Shown: positions 20,371-28,267 of the stretch, one piece after another
Numbering within the stretch: position 1 is the first letter of the stretch
How the letters are laid out: every line of letters begins with the position of its first letter
Assembly (NCBI GenBank): GCA_944389565.1
Contig: CALXMV010000006.1
Span: forward strand, 1 to 64,000
Source: an uncultured Kiritimatiellota bacterium
Lineage (GTDB): Bacteria > Verrucomicrobiota > Kiritimatiellia > RFP12 > DVOR01
Length of the DNA stretch: 64,000 nt
Direction of reading: 5' to 3'
Position numbers and translations under genes: made by a program
Notes under the pieces: generated by a model
Told to the model about the DNA's origin: nothing
Database searches by the model: none
The model's input: the letters and a program-made list of their open reading frames with translations, nothing else

Positions 20371-21467
20371 GTGAATCCAATCATCCGCACGTTGGGCAGT
20401 CCGTTCGCCGCGGCCTTCCGGACAATCCCCCGATTGATCCGCCAACCTTCGTTGTGGCCGGACCGCCCGCGCAAAAGTCTGCCCCATCGTTACCTTGAGA
20501 ACCTGTGGATTCGCTTGGTCGACCACGGGGTGTGTCTGGAGTACAACGCCTTTGGCCTTGACCTGAAAGGCAGTCCGCATTGGCGCACGTTCGTGACAAA
20601 CGCGTGGCGTGCCCACCACATGGCGCAGTGGCGGACGTGGAGCGGCATCGACTACACGGCGGTCTTGCAGGACAAGGCACTCTTCGCGGATTTTTTCGGC
20701 GGGCATGGCATACCGGTCGTCCCGAACGTGGCGCTTTATAATCCGCTATTGGGGGGGGGGCATACCCTGATACCCTAATCGAACGACTTGTTCGCCTCCC
20801 CGCTTTCGTCATGAAACCGGCCGACGGGATGTGCGGGGCCGGTGTGCGGAAAATCTCCGTGCGCGACGGTGCGTTCTGGGAGCATGGCAAACCCTTCGAT
20901 TTGTCGGCGTTCCTGAAGACCATCCGAACGCGGTGGGTTTTTCAGCCGATTGTCGTCAACCACCCCACCCTGCAGGCGCTGAACCCAAGCTCCCTGAACA
21001 CCATCCGCATGATGACCTGTTGGAACCGCCGCACCCATCAGGCGGAGCTCTGGGGGGACAGCGCACTCCGGATAGGGCGCAAAGGCGAGTTGGTGGACAA
21101 CCTGCACGCAGGGGGCATCGTCGTCGGCGTGAGCGCCTCCGGACGGCTCAAACCCGATGGCATCGCCTTCTGGGACAATTTCAGCGCCGCACGATATTCT
21201 CATCACCCTGACTCCGGCATCCGCTTTGGCGAGGTGGAGATCCCCTTCTACAAAGAGGCGACCGAAGTCGTCTTGGCGGCGCAACGCCTCCTCCCGGAAA
21301 TCCCCTCCATCGGGTGGGACGTCGTCATCACGGAGACAGGCCCCATCCTTTTGGAGGGCAACCATGACTGGGACACGAGCCTCCAGCAAATCGCCAACCG
21401 CCAAGGCATGATGGCGCGCTATCACGAAATCTACGACCCGCTCGTCACGCCAAATGCCACGATGTGA
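20371..21467 (+). CDS. Sugar-transfer-associated ATP-grasp protein, copy 1, frame broken at G10 tract (phase-OFF)
   Basis: The N-terminal part (20371-20778, 135 aa, GTG start) and the C-terminal part (frame of 20811-21467) are two halves of one ATP-grasp protein, shifted at a run of ten G (20751-20760). With 11 or 8 G the frame is open for 365 or 364 aa, reading PLLGGG then AYPDTLIERLVRLPAF then MKPADGMCGAG. ATPgrasp_ST family signs: MKPADGMCGAGVRKI (nucleotide-binding), NTIRMMTCWNRR, DNLHAGGIVVGV, and GWDVVITETGPILLEGN (metal-binding). The family sits in exopolysaccharide clusters and probably forms an amide or similar link on glycan precursors. ATG 20811 could restart the C-terminal half but lacks a good ribosome binding site. 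Phase variation is inference; an assembly error in the homopolymer is the alternative. Confidence 0.8.
20751..20760 (+). repeat. G10 homopolymer inside ATP-grasp copy 1
   Basis: Ten consecutive G within TTG-GGG-GGG-GGG codons. The downstream frame is restored if the run is 8 or 11. Candidate slipped-strand mispairing site. Confidence 0.8.
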
Positions 21468-21492
21468 CAATGTTTTGGGAAAGACACATCGC

Positions 21493-22568
21493 ATGAAATC
21501 GCTCATCCGTTTCTTTGGGAGCCCACTCGCCGCGATTTTCCGCAGCGTCCCCCAACTGATCGCGCAACCCTCTTTGTGGCCGGACCGCCCGCGCAAACCC
21601 TGGTTGCGACGTTATCTCGAGAACCTCCGTATCCGCTTCGCCGACCACGGGATTTGCCAAGAATACAACGCCTTCGGCCTGGATCTGAAAGAAAGCCCGC
21701 CTTGGCAAGACTTTGTCACGAATATGTGGCGCGAGCATCACATCCACTCGCCGGCATTGCGCAAGTGGAATGGCATCGACTACACGGCGCTTCTGGACGA
21801 CAAAGCGCTCTTCGCGCTCTTTTTCTCCGCGCAGGGGATCCCCGTCGTCCCGGTCGTGGCGACCTACGATCCGCTACTAGGGGGGGGGTAACCTTAAGCC
21901 AATCCCTGCTCCGCCTTCCGGCTTTCTTCATGAAACCTGCCGGCGGCATATGCGGGCAAGGCGGGCGCAAAATCGCCGTGCGCGACGGCACGCTCCAGGA
22001 GCATGGCAAACCGTTTGATCTGGCGGCCTTCCTGCGCGACGCCAAAGAGAGATGGGTCTTCCAGCACGTCATCGTCAACCATCCGGACCTGACGGCGCTG
22101 AACCCCGACACCTTGAACACCGTCCGCATGATGACGTGCTGGAACCGCCGTACCCGCCAAGCGGAGCTCTGGGGCGACAGCGCGCTCCGGGTGGGGCGCA
22201 AGGGCGAGGCGGTCGACAATTTCCACGCTGGCGGGATCGCGATCGGCATAGATGCCTCCGGTCGTCTGAAACGTGAGGGGATTTCCTTCCGTGCGAATCT
22301 CTGCCAGGCGCTTTACACCCGCCATCCGGACAGCGGCCTTGTCTTCGAGGGGCGGCAGATCCCCTTCTACCATGAGGCCGTCGAGATGGTTCTGTCCGCG
22401 CAACGCGCTCTTCCGCAAATCCTCTCCGTCGGATGGGATGTCGCGATCACGCCGAACGGCCCCGTCCTCATGGAGGGCAATTACGACTGGGATGTCTGCC
22501 TGCCGGAGATCGTCAACCACACGCCGATGATGGCGCGTTGCCGGGAGATTTACGAGGGGTTGCTGTGA
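21493..22568 (+). CDS. Sugar-transfer-associated ATP-grasp protein, copy 2, frame broken at G9 tract (phase-OFF)
   Basis: A tandem paralogue of the preceding gene, clearly similar over the full length (PSLWPDRPRK, YNAFGLDLK, NTVRMMTCWNRR, VDNFHAGGIAIGI, GWDVAITPNGPVLMEGN). It starts at ATG 21493 after GGGAAAGACA. The frame stops at 21891 (132 aa) right after a run of nine G; the rest continues one frame over to 22568. With 10 or 7 G the frame is open (358 aa for ten), reading PLLGGG then VTLSQSLLRLPAFF then MKPAGGICGQG. The break is at exactly the same codon position as in copy 1. It is 25 bp downstream of copy 1 and followed by a strong terminator, so the pair forms one transcript. Confidence 0.8.
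21880..21888 (+). repeat. G9 homopolymer inside ATP-grasp copy 2
   Basis: Nine consecutive G after CTA; a TAA follows immediately in the upstream frame. Ten or seven G would open the gene. Confidence 0.8.
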
Positions 22569-22589
22569 GTCGTCCCCAAGGACGGGAAA

Positions 22590-22626
22590 CGGGCGCCGCG
22601 CGGAAGCGCGGCGCCCGTTTTTTTTG
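22590..22626. terminator. Strong terminator between ATP-grasp pair and glyQS
   Basis: 13-bp perfect stem (22590-22602 with 22607-22619), GGAA loop, then seven T; A-run on the other side, so it may also serve the convergent glyQS. Confidence 0.92.
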
Positions 22627-22637
22627 CCGTGCCACGG

Positions 22638-24404
22638 TCAGGCGTCGAGGGCGGCGTCGACCTTGGCGATGAGATCGTCCACGGAGATGCGCTCCTGGGC
22701 CATCGTGTCGCGGTCGCGGAGGGTGACGGTGCCGTCTTTCTCCAGGGTGTCGAAGTCGACGGTGACGCAGAAGGGGGTGCCGATCTCGTCTTGGCGGCGG
22801 TAGCGGCGGCCGATGGCGCCGGTCTCGTCCCAGAAGCAGTTCCAGTGTTTCTGGAGGCGCTTGTAGATGGCGCGGGCGAGGTCGCGGAGCTCGGGGCGGT
22901 TTTTGACGAGGGGGAAGACGGCGACCTTGACGGGGGCGATGGCGGGGGCGAGGTGGAGGACGGTGCGGGAGTCGGCCTTGCCTTTTTCGTCGACGAGGGT
23001 TTGTTCCTCGTAGGCGTGGCAGAGCATGGCGAGGGCCATGCGGTCGACGCCGGCGGAGGGTTCGATGACGTGCGGGATGTATTTGCCCTCGAAGAGGCGG
23101 TCGAGGAAGGCGTTGGCGGCCTCGGGGGTTTTGCCGCGGGATTGCCATTCGGCGACGACCTTGGCGCGGAAGGCCTCCTTCTCGGCGTCGGAGAGTTTTT
23201 TGGCGGCGAGCTTGAGGGGTTCGTCGAAGACCTCCATGCTTTTGCCGGAGTGCGCCTGATGGCGGGAGAGGTCGAAGTCGGAACGGGCGGCGATGCCTTC
23301 GAGCTCCTGGGTGCCGAAGGGGAAGCGGTACTCGATGTCGACACAGGCGCGGGCGTAGTGGGCGAGTTCGTCGGGCTTCTGCCAGTATTCGACGAAGGAG
23401 TCCTGGGGGAGGCCGTTGGCGACGAGCCATTGCTTGCGCTGCTCGACCCAGTATTTGTGCCAGCAGGCCCAGCCCCAGTCGGGGCGCGGCTCGGAGAGGT
23501 CGGTCTCGGGGGTGAGGGGGGCGACGTGGCCACAGAGGAGTTCGACGGCCTCGTCGGGCTTGATGAAAAACTCAAGCTCCATCTGCTCGAATTCGCGGCT
23601 GCGGAAGATGTAGTTGCGGGGGGTGACCTCGTTGCGGAAGGACTTCCCGATCTGGCCGATGCCGAAGGGGGGTGCCTGGCGGCTGGAGACCATGACGTTG
23701 GGGAAGTCGGCGAAGATGGCCTGGGCCGTCTCGGGGCGGAGGTAGGCGACGTTCGAGGGGTCGTCGATGGGGCCGACGACGGTCTTGAACATGAGGTTGA
23801 AGGGGCGAGGCTCGGTCATCACGCCGCCGCAGTTCGGGCAGGGGAGGATCTCGCCCTCGGCGTCGGGGGGGGTGGCGAGGAGGGTGAAGAGGGCACGCAC
23901 GTCGGCGAGGCCCTTCAGGCGCTCGAAGATCGCCTCCAGGCACTCGGGGTGCTGGACGGCGTAAAGGCCGGGGGCGATGGCCTTGCCCTTGCCTTTGCAC
24001 CAGGTGGCGACCTTGCCGGCGTCGCCGGCGAGCGGCGCGAGGGCGGCTCGGATGGGCGATTCGTCGAAGGCCTCCCATACCTGGTCGGAACGCATGAGTT
24101 TGCGGCACGTGCCTTTGCACATGCTCATCGGGTCGGAGAAGGTCTCCAAGTGGCCGGAGGCCTTCCAGATGGCGGGGTGGAGGATGATCGAGGCGTCCAG
24201 CCCCTCGACGTCCTCACGATCACGCACCATGAACCGCCACCAGCGCTCCTTGATGTTGCGCTTCAGCTCGCAGCCCAGCGGGCCGTAGTCCCAGAAGCCG
24301 GCGAACCCGCCGTAGACCTCGGAACTCTGGAAGATGAACCCTCGCCGCTTGCACAGCGACACCAACGCATCCAACGGGCTTTTCGGCGCTTCTTGTTTGT
24401 CCAT
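22638..24404 (-). CDS. glyQS: Glycyl-tRNA synthetase (homodimeric class II type)
   Basis: 588 aa. GFIFQSSEVYGGFAGFWDYG at the N-terminus followed by PLGCELKRNIKERWW is diagnostic of the alpha2 glycyl-tRNA synthetase. CPNCGGVMTEPRPFNLMF, RPETAQAIF (motif 2 area), FRNEVTPRN and EPSAGVDRM (motif 3) are visible, followed by the anticodon-binding domain. ATG 24404 is chosen because GAGAGGAAAC precedes it and it opens with conserved sequence; the frame is open further upstream but crosses the promoter. Divergent from the resB-like gene. Confidence 0.96.
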   Translation of the reverse strand: MDKQEAPKSPLDALVSLCKRRGFIFQSSEVYGGFAGFWDYGPLGCELKRNIKERWWRFMVRDREDVEGLDASIILHPAIWKASGHLETFSDPMSMCKGTCRKLMRSDQVWEAFDESPIRAALAPLAGDAGKVATWCKGKGKAIAPGLYAVQHPECLEAIFERLKGLADVRALFTLLATPPDAEGEILPCPNCGGVMTEPRPFNLMFKTVVGPIDDPSNVAYLRPETAQAIFADFPNVMVSSRQAPPFGIGQIGKSFRNEVTPRNYIFRSREFEQMELEFFIKPDEAVELLCGHVAPLTPETDLSEPRPDWGWACWHKYWVEQRKQWLVANGLPQDSFVEYWQKPDELAHYARACVDIEYRFPFGTQELEGIAARSDFDLSRHQAHSGKSMEVFDEPLKLAAKKLSDAEKEAFRAKVVAEWQSRGKTPEAANAFLDRLFEGKYIPHVIEPSAGVDRMALAMLCHAYEEQTLVDEKGKADSRTVLHLAPAIAPVKVAVFPLVKNRPELRDLARAIYKRLQKHWNCFWDETGAIGRRYRRQDEIGTPFCVTVDFDTLEKDGTVTLRDRDTMAQERISVDDLIAKVDAALDA

Positions 24405-24431
24405 GACGACGTTTCCTCTCGGTTTCCGCGC

Positions 24432-24440
24432 ATTATAGCA
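24432..24440 (-). promoter_or_regulatory. Extended -10 promoter of glyQS
   Basis: TGC-TATAAT on the minus strand, 27 nt before ATG 24404. Confidence 0.75.
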
Positions 24441-24461
24441 TATTTGGCCGTGCGACCTTTG

Positions 24462-24470
24462 TGTTATAAT
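24462..24470 (+). promoter_or_regulatory. Extended -10 promoter of the resB-like gene
   Basis: TGT-TATAAT ending 7 nt before ATG 24478, so the transcript should be leaderless. It is back-to-back with the glyQS promoter, with -10 boxes about 28 bp apart. Confidence 0.7.
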
Positions 24471-24477
24471 GGCGGGC

Positions 24478-25122
24478 ATGACGAAAAACGGTTTCGGACG
24501 GTGCGTGGCGGCGGCGTTGTCGCTCCTGGCGGTGGGGATGGCGGCCTTGGCCTTCCCGCGCGCGCAGGAGGCCGCGCTCGGGACGTGGTGGCTCTACGCG
24601 ACGGCATGGGCGCTTCTGGCGGCGTGCGGCGCGGCGTGCGTGGCGGCGCTGTGCCGGCGGCGGTGGGTGAGCGCGGCCTTCCATGCGGGCGCGGCGGCGG
24701 TGGTCGTGGGCGCGGGGCTGACCGCCGGCCAGGCGAGGAACTGGGAGATCGGGCTGGTGGATTCGCCCATCGCCCCGCCGGAGTACAAGACGTGGCGCAC
24801 GGAGGGCAAGCCCGACGGCGACCCCGTGGAGCTGGTCTCCTTCGCCATCGACACCTACGGCAACGGGATGCCGCGGCAGTTCCGCACGCGCCTGCGTTTC
24901 CCCGAGGGCGTGCGCGAAGTGTCGGTGAACGCCCCGCTACGGCGCAAGGGGCTCACCTATTATCAGATGTCCTACGGCCGGGCCTGGGACCCTTATGGCC
25001 GGCAGGTGTGGCAGACCTTCCTGCGGGTGCGCAAGGATCCGGGCGCGCCGGTGACCTTCGCGGGTTACGGCCTGCTCGCCGCGGCGGCCCTGGCGATGGC
25101 GGTGCGGGAGGCGCGGCGATGA
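24478..25122 (+). CDS. Short ResB-like cytochrome c biogenesis protein
   Basis: 214 aa. There are two N-terminal hydrophobic helices, then a hydrophilic, probably extracytoplasmic region (FAIDTYGNGMPRQFRTRLRF, APLRRKGLTYYQMSYG), then a conserved-looking RVRKDPGAPVTFAGYGLLAA leading into a final helix. This matches the C-terminal part of ResB (Ccs1), which works with CcsA in system II heme attachment; a full ResB is roughly twice as long. ATG 24478 is used because the -10 box ends 7 nt before it; an in-frame ATG at 24469 overlaps the box. ATGA overlap with ccsA. Confidence 0.75.
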   Translation: MTKNGFGRCVAAALSLLAVGMAALAFPRAQEAALGTWWLYATAWALLAACGAACVAALCRRRWVSAAFHAGAAAVVVGAGLTAGQARNWEIGLVDSPIAPPEYKTWRTEGKPDGDPVELVSFAIDTYGNGMPRQFRTRLRFPEGVREVSVNAPLRRKGLTYYQMSYGRAWDPYGRQVWQTFLRVRKDPGAPVTFAGYGLLAAAALAMAVREARR

Positions 25123-25847
25123 CGGTCAAGACGGACTTCCTGGGATTCCTCCTCATGGCGCAGGTGGCGCTGGCGGCGCTCGGCGCGCTCCTGCCGAGGC
25201 GGTGGGGGCGGTGGCTTTGGCTGGCCGTGCTGCCCCTGGGCGCGGCGGCGATCGCGACGCGCTGGGTGGCGGTGGGGCACCCGCCCATGCGCAACCTCTT
25301 CGAGGCGTTCCTGTGGCTGCCGCCCATCCTGGCCGCCGCCACGGCGCTGACGCGGTGGCGCGAGGGCGTGGACGGCACGCGGCTCGACGCCGCGCTCGGC
25401 TTCGTGGTCGCCTTCCCGCTGGCGTTCGTCTTCTCGGCGGAGGAGGGCTTTTTGCCGCCCGCCCTGCAGAGCCCGCTCTTCGTGCCGCACGTGTTGGGCT
25501 ACATGATCGCCTACGCGCTCATGGCGCGCGCCTTCGCGCTGGAGGTGGCGGGGCACGCCGTCGCCGCGCGGCGCAACGTGGCGGCCGGCTTCTTCCTCGT
25601 CACGCTGGCGCTCGCCCTCGGCTCGGTCTGGGGCAACGAGGCCTGGGGTGCCTACTGGCAGTGGGACCCGAAGGAGCAGTGGTCGCTCGCCACCTGGCTG
25701 CTCTACGCCGCGTTCTTCCATGTGCGCGACAGCCGCCCGTGGCGCCTCGCCTTCCTGGGCGCGGGGCTGGCGGCGATCGTCCTCACCGTCACGTGGATCA
25801 ATCTCTCCAAACTTTTCCCTGGGCTGCACAGCTATGCCGGGCTCTGA
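25119..25847 (+). CDS. ccsA: CcsA/ResC-type cytochrome c assembly protein
   Basis: 242 aa, with about seven or eight hydrophobic helices. The signature WGAYWQWDPKEQWSLATWLL is the tryptophan-rich heme-handling motif of CcsA/CcmC proteins, with candidate His ligands in VGHPPMRNLFE, FVPHVLGYM and PGLHSYAGL. It forms the heme delivery and ligation complex with ResB in the cytoplasmic membrane. Translationally coupled to the resB-like gene by a 4-bp overlap. No c-type cytochrome is encoded in the window. Confidence 0.88.
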   Translation: MTVKTDFLGFLLMAQVALAALGALLPRRWGRWLWLAVLPLGAAAIATRWVAVGHPPMRNLFEAFLWLPPILAAATALTRWREGVDGTRLDAALGFVVAFPLAFVFSAEEGFLPPALQSPLFVPHVLGYMIAYALMARAFALEVAGHAVAARRNVAAGFFLVTLALALGSVWGNEAWGAYWQWDPKEQWSLATWLLYAAFFHVRDSRPWRLAFLGAGLAAIVLTVTWINLSKLFPGLHSYAGL

Positions 25848-26610
25848 GACGCACCCGTTGGTCGCGGCGTTGGACGACGCCATCTCGGCGCTGACCGCCC
25901 TGCGCGAGAGCGGCACCAAGACCCTGCCGGTCGAGCCCGACACCTGGCGCGCCTTCGCCGCGCCGACGCCGGCCCAGGCCCTGCCGCGCGTGCCCGAACC
26001 GACCCGCGCCGCGCGCGGCGGGGGCGACACCCCGGAGGCCCGCGCGGCGGCGATGGAGGCCCTGTGCGAGACCTTCGCCGCCTGCCAAGGCTGCCCCTAC
26101 GCCGCCGAGGGGCGCGCCCGCGGCGAGGGCCCCGCCTACAACCCCGACGTCGCGGTGGTCAACGGCGCGCTCCTGGAGGGCGACGACCCCGTGGCGCTGG
26201 GCTCGCGCCTGGAGGGCGAGGCCGGGGCGCTCTTCGACCGGATGTTCGCGGCGATCGGGCTGGCCCGCCCCGCGCTTTACCTCACGCCGGCGCTCAAATG
26301 CCCCGTCCGCGGCCGCCCGGGCAACGCGGCGATCCGCGTCTGCGCCAATCTGCTACGGCGTGAGCTGGCGTTGGTCAATCCCAGGGCGATCGTCCTGCTG
26401 GGGCCCGTGGCGGCCAGGGCCGTGCACCCCACCGGCGTGGCCGCCACGGGCAAGGTGGGCCAATGGAGCCTGCTCGGCGCCATCCCCACCATCACGCTCC
26501 ACCACCCGATGCGCCTGCTGCTCGCCGGCGAGGCGCTCTCCACCCCGCTCAAACGCGAGAACTGGGCCGCCCTGCAGGCCCTGCGCGACCGCCTCCGCCA
26601 ACACCCCTGA
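25834..26610 (+). CDS. Uracil-DNA glycosylase family 4-like protein with altered motif A
   Basis: 258 aa. After ~85 variable residues, CQGCPYA, LYLTPALKCPVRGRPGN and RVCANLLRRELALVNP give four cysteines in the spacing of the 4Fe-4S family 4 UDGs. LLGPVAARAVHP and LHHPMRLLLAGEALSTPLKR fit the C-terminal HP motif, where Ser/Met varies. The usual motif A (GEAPG) is replaced by NGALLEGDD, so activity on uracil is uncertain. Starts 14 bp inside ccsA, so it is in the same operon. Could be a DNA repair enzyme of changed specificity, or inactive. Confidence 0.75.
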   Translation: MPGSETHPLVAALDDAISALTALRESGTKTLPVEPDTWRAFAAPTPAQALPRVPEPTRAARGGGDTPEARAAAMEALCETFAACQGCPYAAEGRARGEGPAYNPDVAVVNGALLEGDDPVALGSRLEGEAGALFDRMFAAIGLARPALYLTPALKCPVRGRPGNAAIRVCANLLRRELALVNPRAIVLLGPVAARAVHPTGVAATGKVGQWSLLGAIPTITLHHPMRLLLAGEALSTPLKRENWAALQALRDRLRQHP

Positions 26611-26616
26611 TCCGCC

Positions 26617-27918
26617 ATGTCCACCCTCGTCATCCGCGGCGGCAAGCCGCTCTCCGGCGAACACGTCGTGCCGGGGAACAAGAACGCCGCCCTCCCCATG
26701 CTCGCCGCGGCCCTTCTGGCCGACGGCCCCGTGACCCTCCGCAACCTCCCGGACATCCTGGACGTCCGCGTCATGGCCGAGGGGCTGCGCACGCTCGGCG
26801 CGACGGTCACGGGCGACCTTGCCGCGACCCACGCGCTCACCATCGACCCGCGCGGCCTGAAGGCCGACCCGGTCCTCCCGGCGGAGATTTGCACGCGCAT
26901 CCGCACCTCGTTCCTCTTCGTCGCGCCGCTCCTGGCGCGGCGGGGGCGCATCCGCCTGCGGGGCGCGCCGGGCGGCGACAGCATCGGGCGCCGCCGGCTG
27001 GACACGCACGTCAACGGCCTCACCGCCCTCGGCGCGAGAATCACCCTGCGCAAGGGCGGCTCGGCCACCGCCACCGCGCCCGACGGCCTGCGCGGCGCGG
27101 ACTTCATGCTCGACGAGGCCTCCGTGATGGCCACCGAGAACCTCGTGATGGCCGCCGCCGCCGCGCGGGGCGAGACCGTGCTCTACAACACCGCCTGCGA
27201 GCCGCACGTCCAGGACCTCTGCCGGATGCTCGTGGCGATGGGCGCGGAGATTGCCGGCATCGGCACCAACCGGCTCGTCATCCGGGGCGGGCGCCCCCTG
27301 CGCGGCGGGGACTTCCGCGTGGGCGGCGACGCGATCGAGGCCGCCAGCTACGTCGTCGCGGCGGCCGTCACGGGCGGGGCCCTCACCCTGCGCGGCATCG
27401 CCCCCGGCGACATGGCCGTCCTCGCGCCCGCCTTCCGCAAGTTCGGCGTGCGCTGGGCCGTCGAGGGCGACACCCTCCGCCTCCCCGCCCGCCAACGCCT
27501 CCGCACCGCCTACGACCTCGGCGCCGCCATCCCCAAGATCGAGGACGGCCCCTGGCCCATGCTCCCCTCCGACCTCCTCAGCGTCCTCATCGTGCTCGCC
27601 ACCCAGACGCGCGGCACCGAGCTCTTTTTCGAGAAGATGTTCGAGAGCCGCCTCTACTTCGTCGACCACCTCATCGGCATGGGGGCCAAAATCGTCCAGT
27701 GCGACCCTCACCGCGCCGTCGTCACCGGCCCCACCACGCTCCAGGGCGGCACCGTCTCCAGCCCCGACATCCGCGCCGGCATGGCCCTCATCGTCGCCGC
27801 CCTCTGCGCCCGCGGCGAGACGCGCATCCACAACGCCGAATCCATCGACCGCGGCTACGAGGCCATCGACGCGAACCTTCGCGCCCTCGGCGCCGACATC
27901 CGCCGCCTCACCCCCTGA
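26617..27918 (+). CDS. murA: UDP-GlcNAc 1-carboxyvinyltransferase (Asp-type MurA)
   Basis: 433 aa EPSP-synthase-fold enzyme, normal length. GNKNAALPMLAAALL at the N-terminus holds the Lys/Asn catalytic pair. The loop that normally carries the reactive Cys (GGCxIG) reads APGGDSIGRRRLD, with Asp at residue 121. It adds enolpyruvate to UDP-GlcNAc, the first step in peptidoglycan synthesis. Cys-to-Asp MurA is known to be fosfomycin-insensitive (for example in mycobacteria and chlamydiae). Follows the UDG-like gene by 6 bp. Confidence 0.94.
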   Translation: MSTLVIRGGKPLSGEHVVPGNKNAALPMLAAALLADGPVTLRNLPDILDVRVMAEGLRTLGATVTGDLAATHALTIDPRGLKADPVLPAEICTRIRTSFLFVAPLLARRGRIRLRGAPGGDSIGRRRLDTHVNGLTALGARITLRKGGSATATAPDGLRGADFMLDEASVMATENLVMAAAAARGETVLYNTACEPHVQDLCRMLVAMGAEIAGIGTNRLVIRGGRPLRGGDFRVGGDAIEAASYVVAAAVTGGALTLRGIAPGDMAVLAPAFRKFGVRWAVEGDTLRLPARQRLRTAYDLGAAIPKIEDGPWPMLPSDLLSVLIVLATQTRGTELFFEKMFESRLYFVDHLIGMGAKIVQCDPHRAVVTGPTTLQGGTVSSPDIRAGMALIVAALCARGETRIHNAESIDRGYEAIDANLRALGADIRRLTP

Positions 27919-27945
27919 CCCCGCGCCTCCCCACCCCGCCCCGAA

Positions 27946-28020
27946 ACCCTTAAGGGTTCGGGGCGAAACCTCCTAGGGTCTGGCCCCAAACCCTAAGGGG
28001 GCGGGGGCGGAAGCCGGGAG
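27946..28020. repeat. Short palindromic GGGTC/CCCTAAGGG-type intergenic repeats
   Basis: Between murA and pflB, CGAAACCCTTAAGGGTTCGG and related pieces (CCTAGGGTCTGG, AAACCCTAAGGGG, AAGCCGGGAGGGTC) alternate. The same words occur as a cleaner tandem repeat at 51107-51185, so this looks like a dispersed intergenic repeat family. The rest of the 350-bp gap holds an inverted repeat and the pflB promoter. Confidence 0.6.
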
Positions 28021-28081
28021 GGTCCGGGCGGCGCCCCGGGGGGCAACCGCTTGTGGCATGGGTGCGTCGCGCCGTGCTCAC

Positions 28082-28129
28082 GCACAAGATATGGCACCAA
28101 CGGAAAACGCGATGCGGAAAATCTTGTGC
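28082..28129. promoter_or_regulatory. Inverted repeat upstream of the pflB promoter
   Basis: GCACAAGAT (28082-28090) and ATCTTGTGC (28121-28129) are perfect 9-bp inverted copies, 30 bp apart, ending about 30 bp before the -35 box. They may be two half-sites for a regulator or a loose hairpin. Confidence 0.4.
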
Positions 28130-28158
28130 CCGATCACGGAGAAAAACGGCCTTTGTGC

Positions 28159-28188
28159 TTGACAGGCGGAAATTGGATTTGATACAGT
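28159..28188 (+). promoter_or_regulatory. pflB promoter with consensus -35
   Basis: TTGACA at 28159-28164 and a GATACAGT zone at 28181-28188 (16-18 bp spacing). Unlike most promoters here it has a perfect -35 and a weak -10, which suits strong but regulated expression. Leader about 75 nt. Confidence 0.65.
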
Positions 28189-28267
28189 TTACGCCGTTTT
28201 CTCGGCCGCATCAGTGCGATTTCGCGACGGCCGGGGCGTTCGAGCCAAAAACAAAAGGAGAACGGCC

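Noticed and set aside
20811-21467. C-terminal ATP-grasp half as an independent gene
   Set aside because: It begins in the middle of the nucleotide-binding motif, lacks a ribosome binding site, and the missing N-terminal half lies directly upstream in another frame, so a split gene is the better reading.
24421-24480. A longer GlyQS starting at 24479
   Set aside because: That start would place the glyQS -10 box inside the coding region; ATG 24404 has a good ribosome binding site and opens on conserved sequence.
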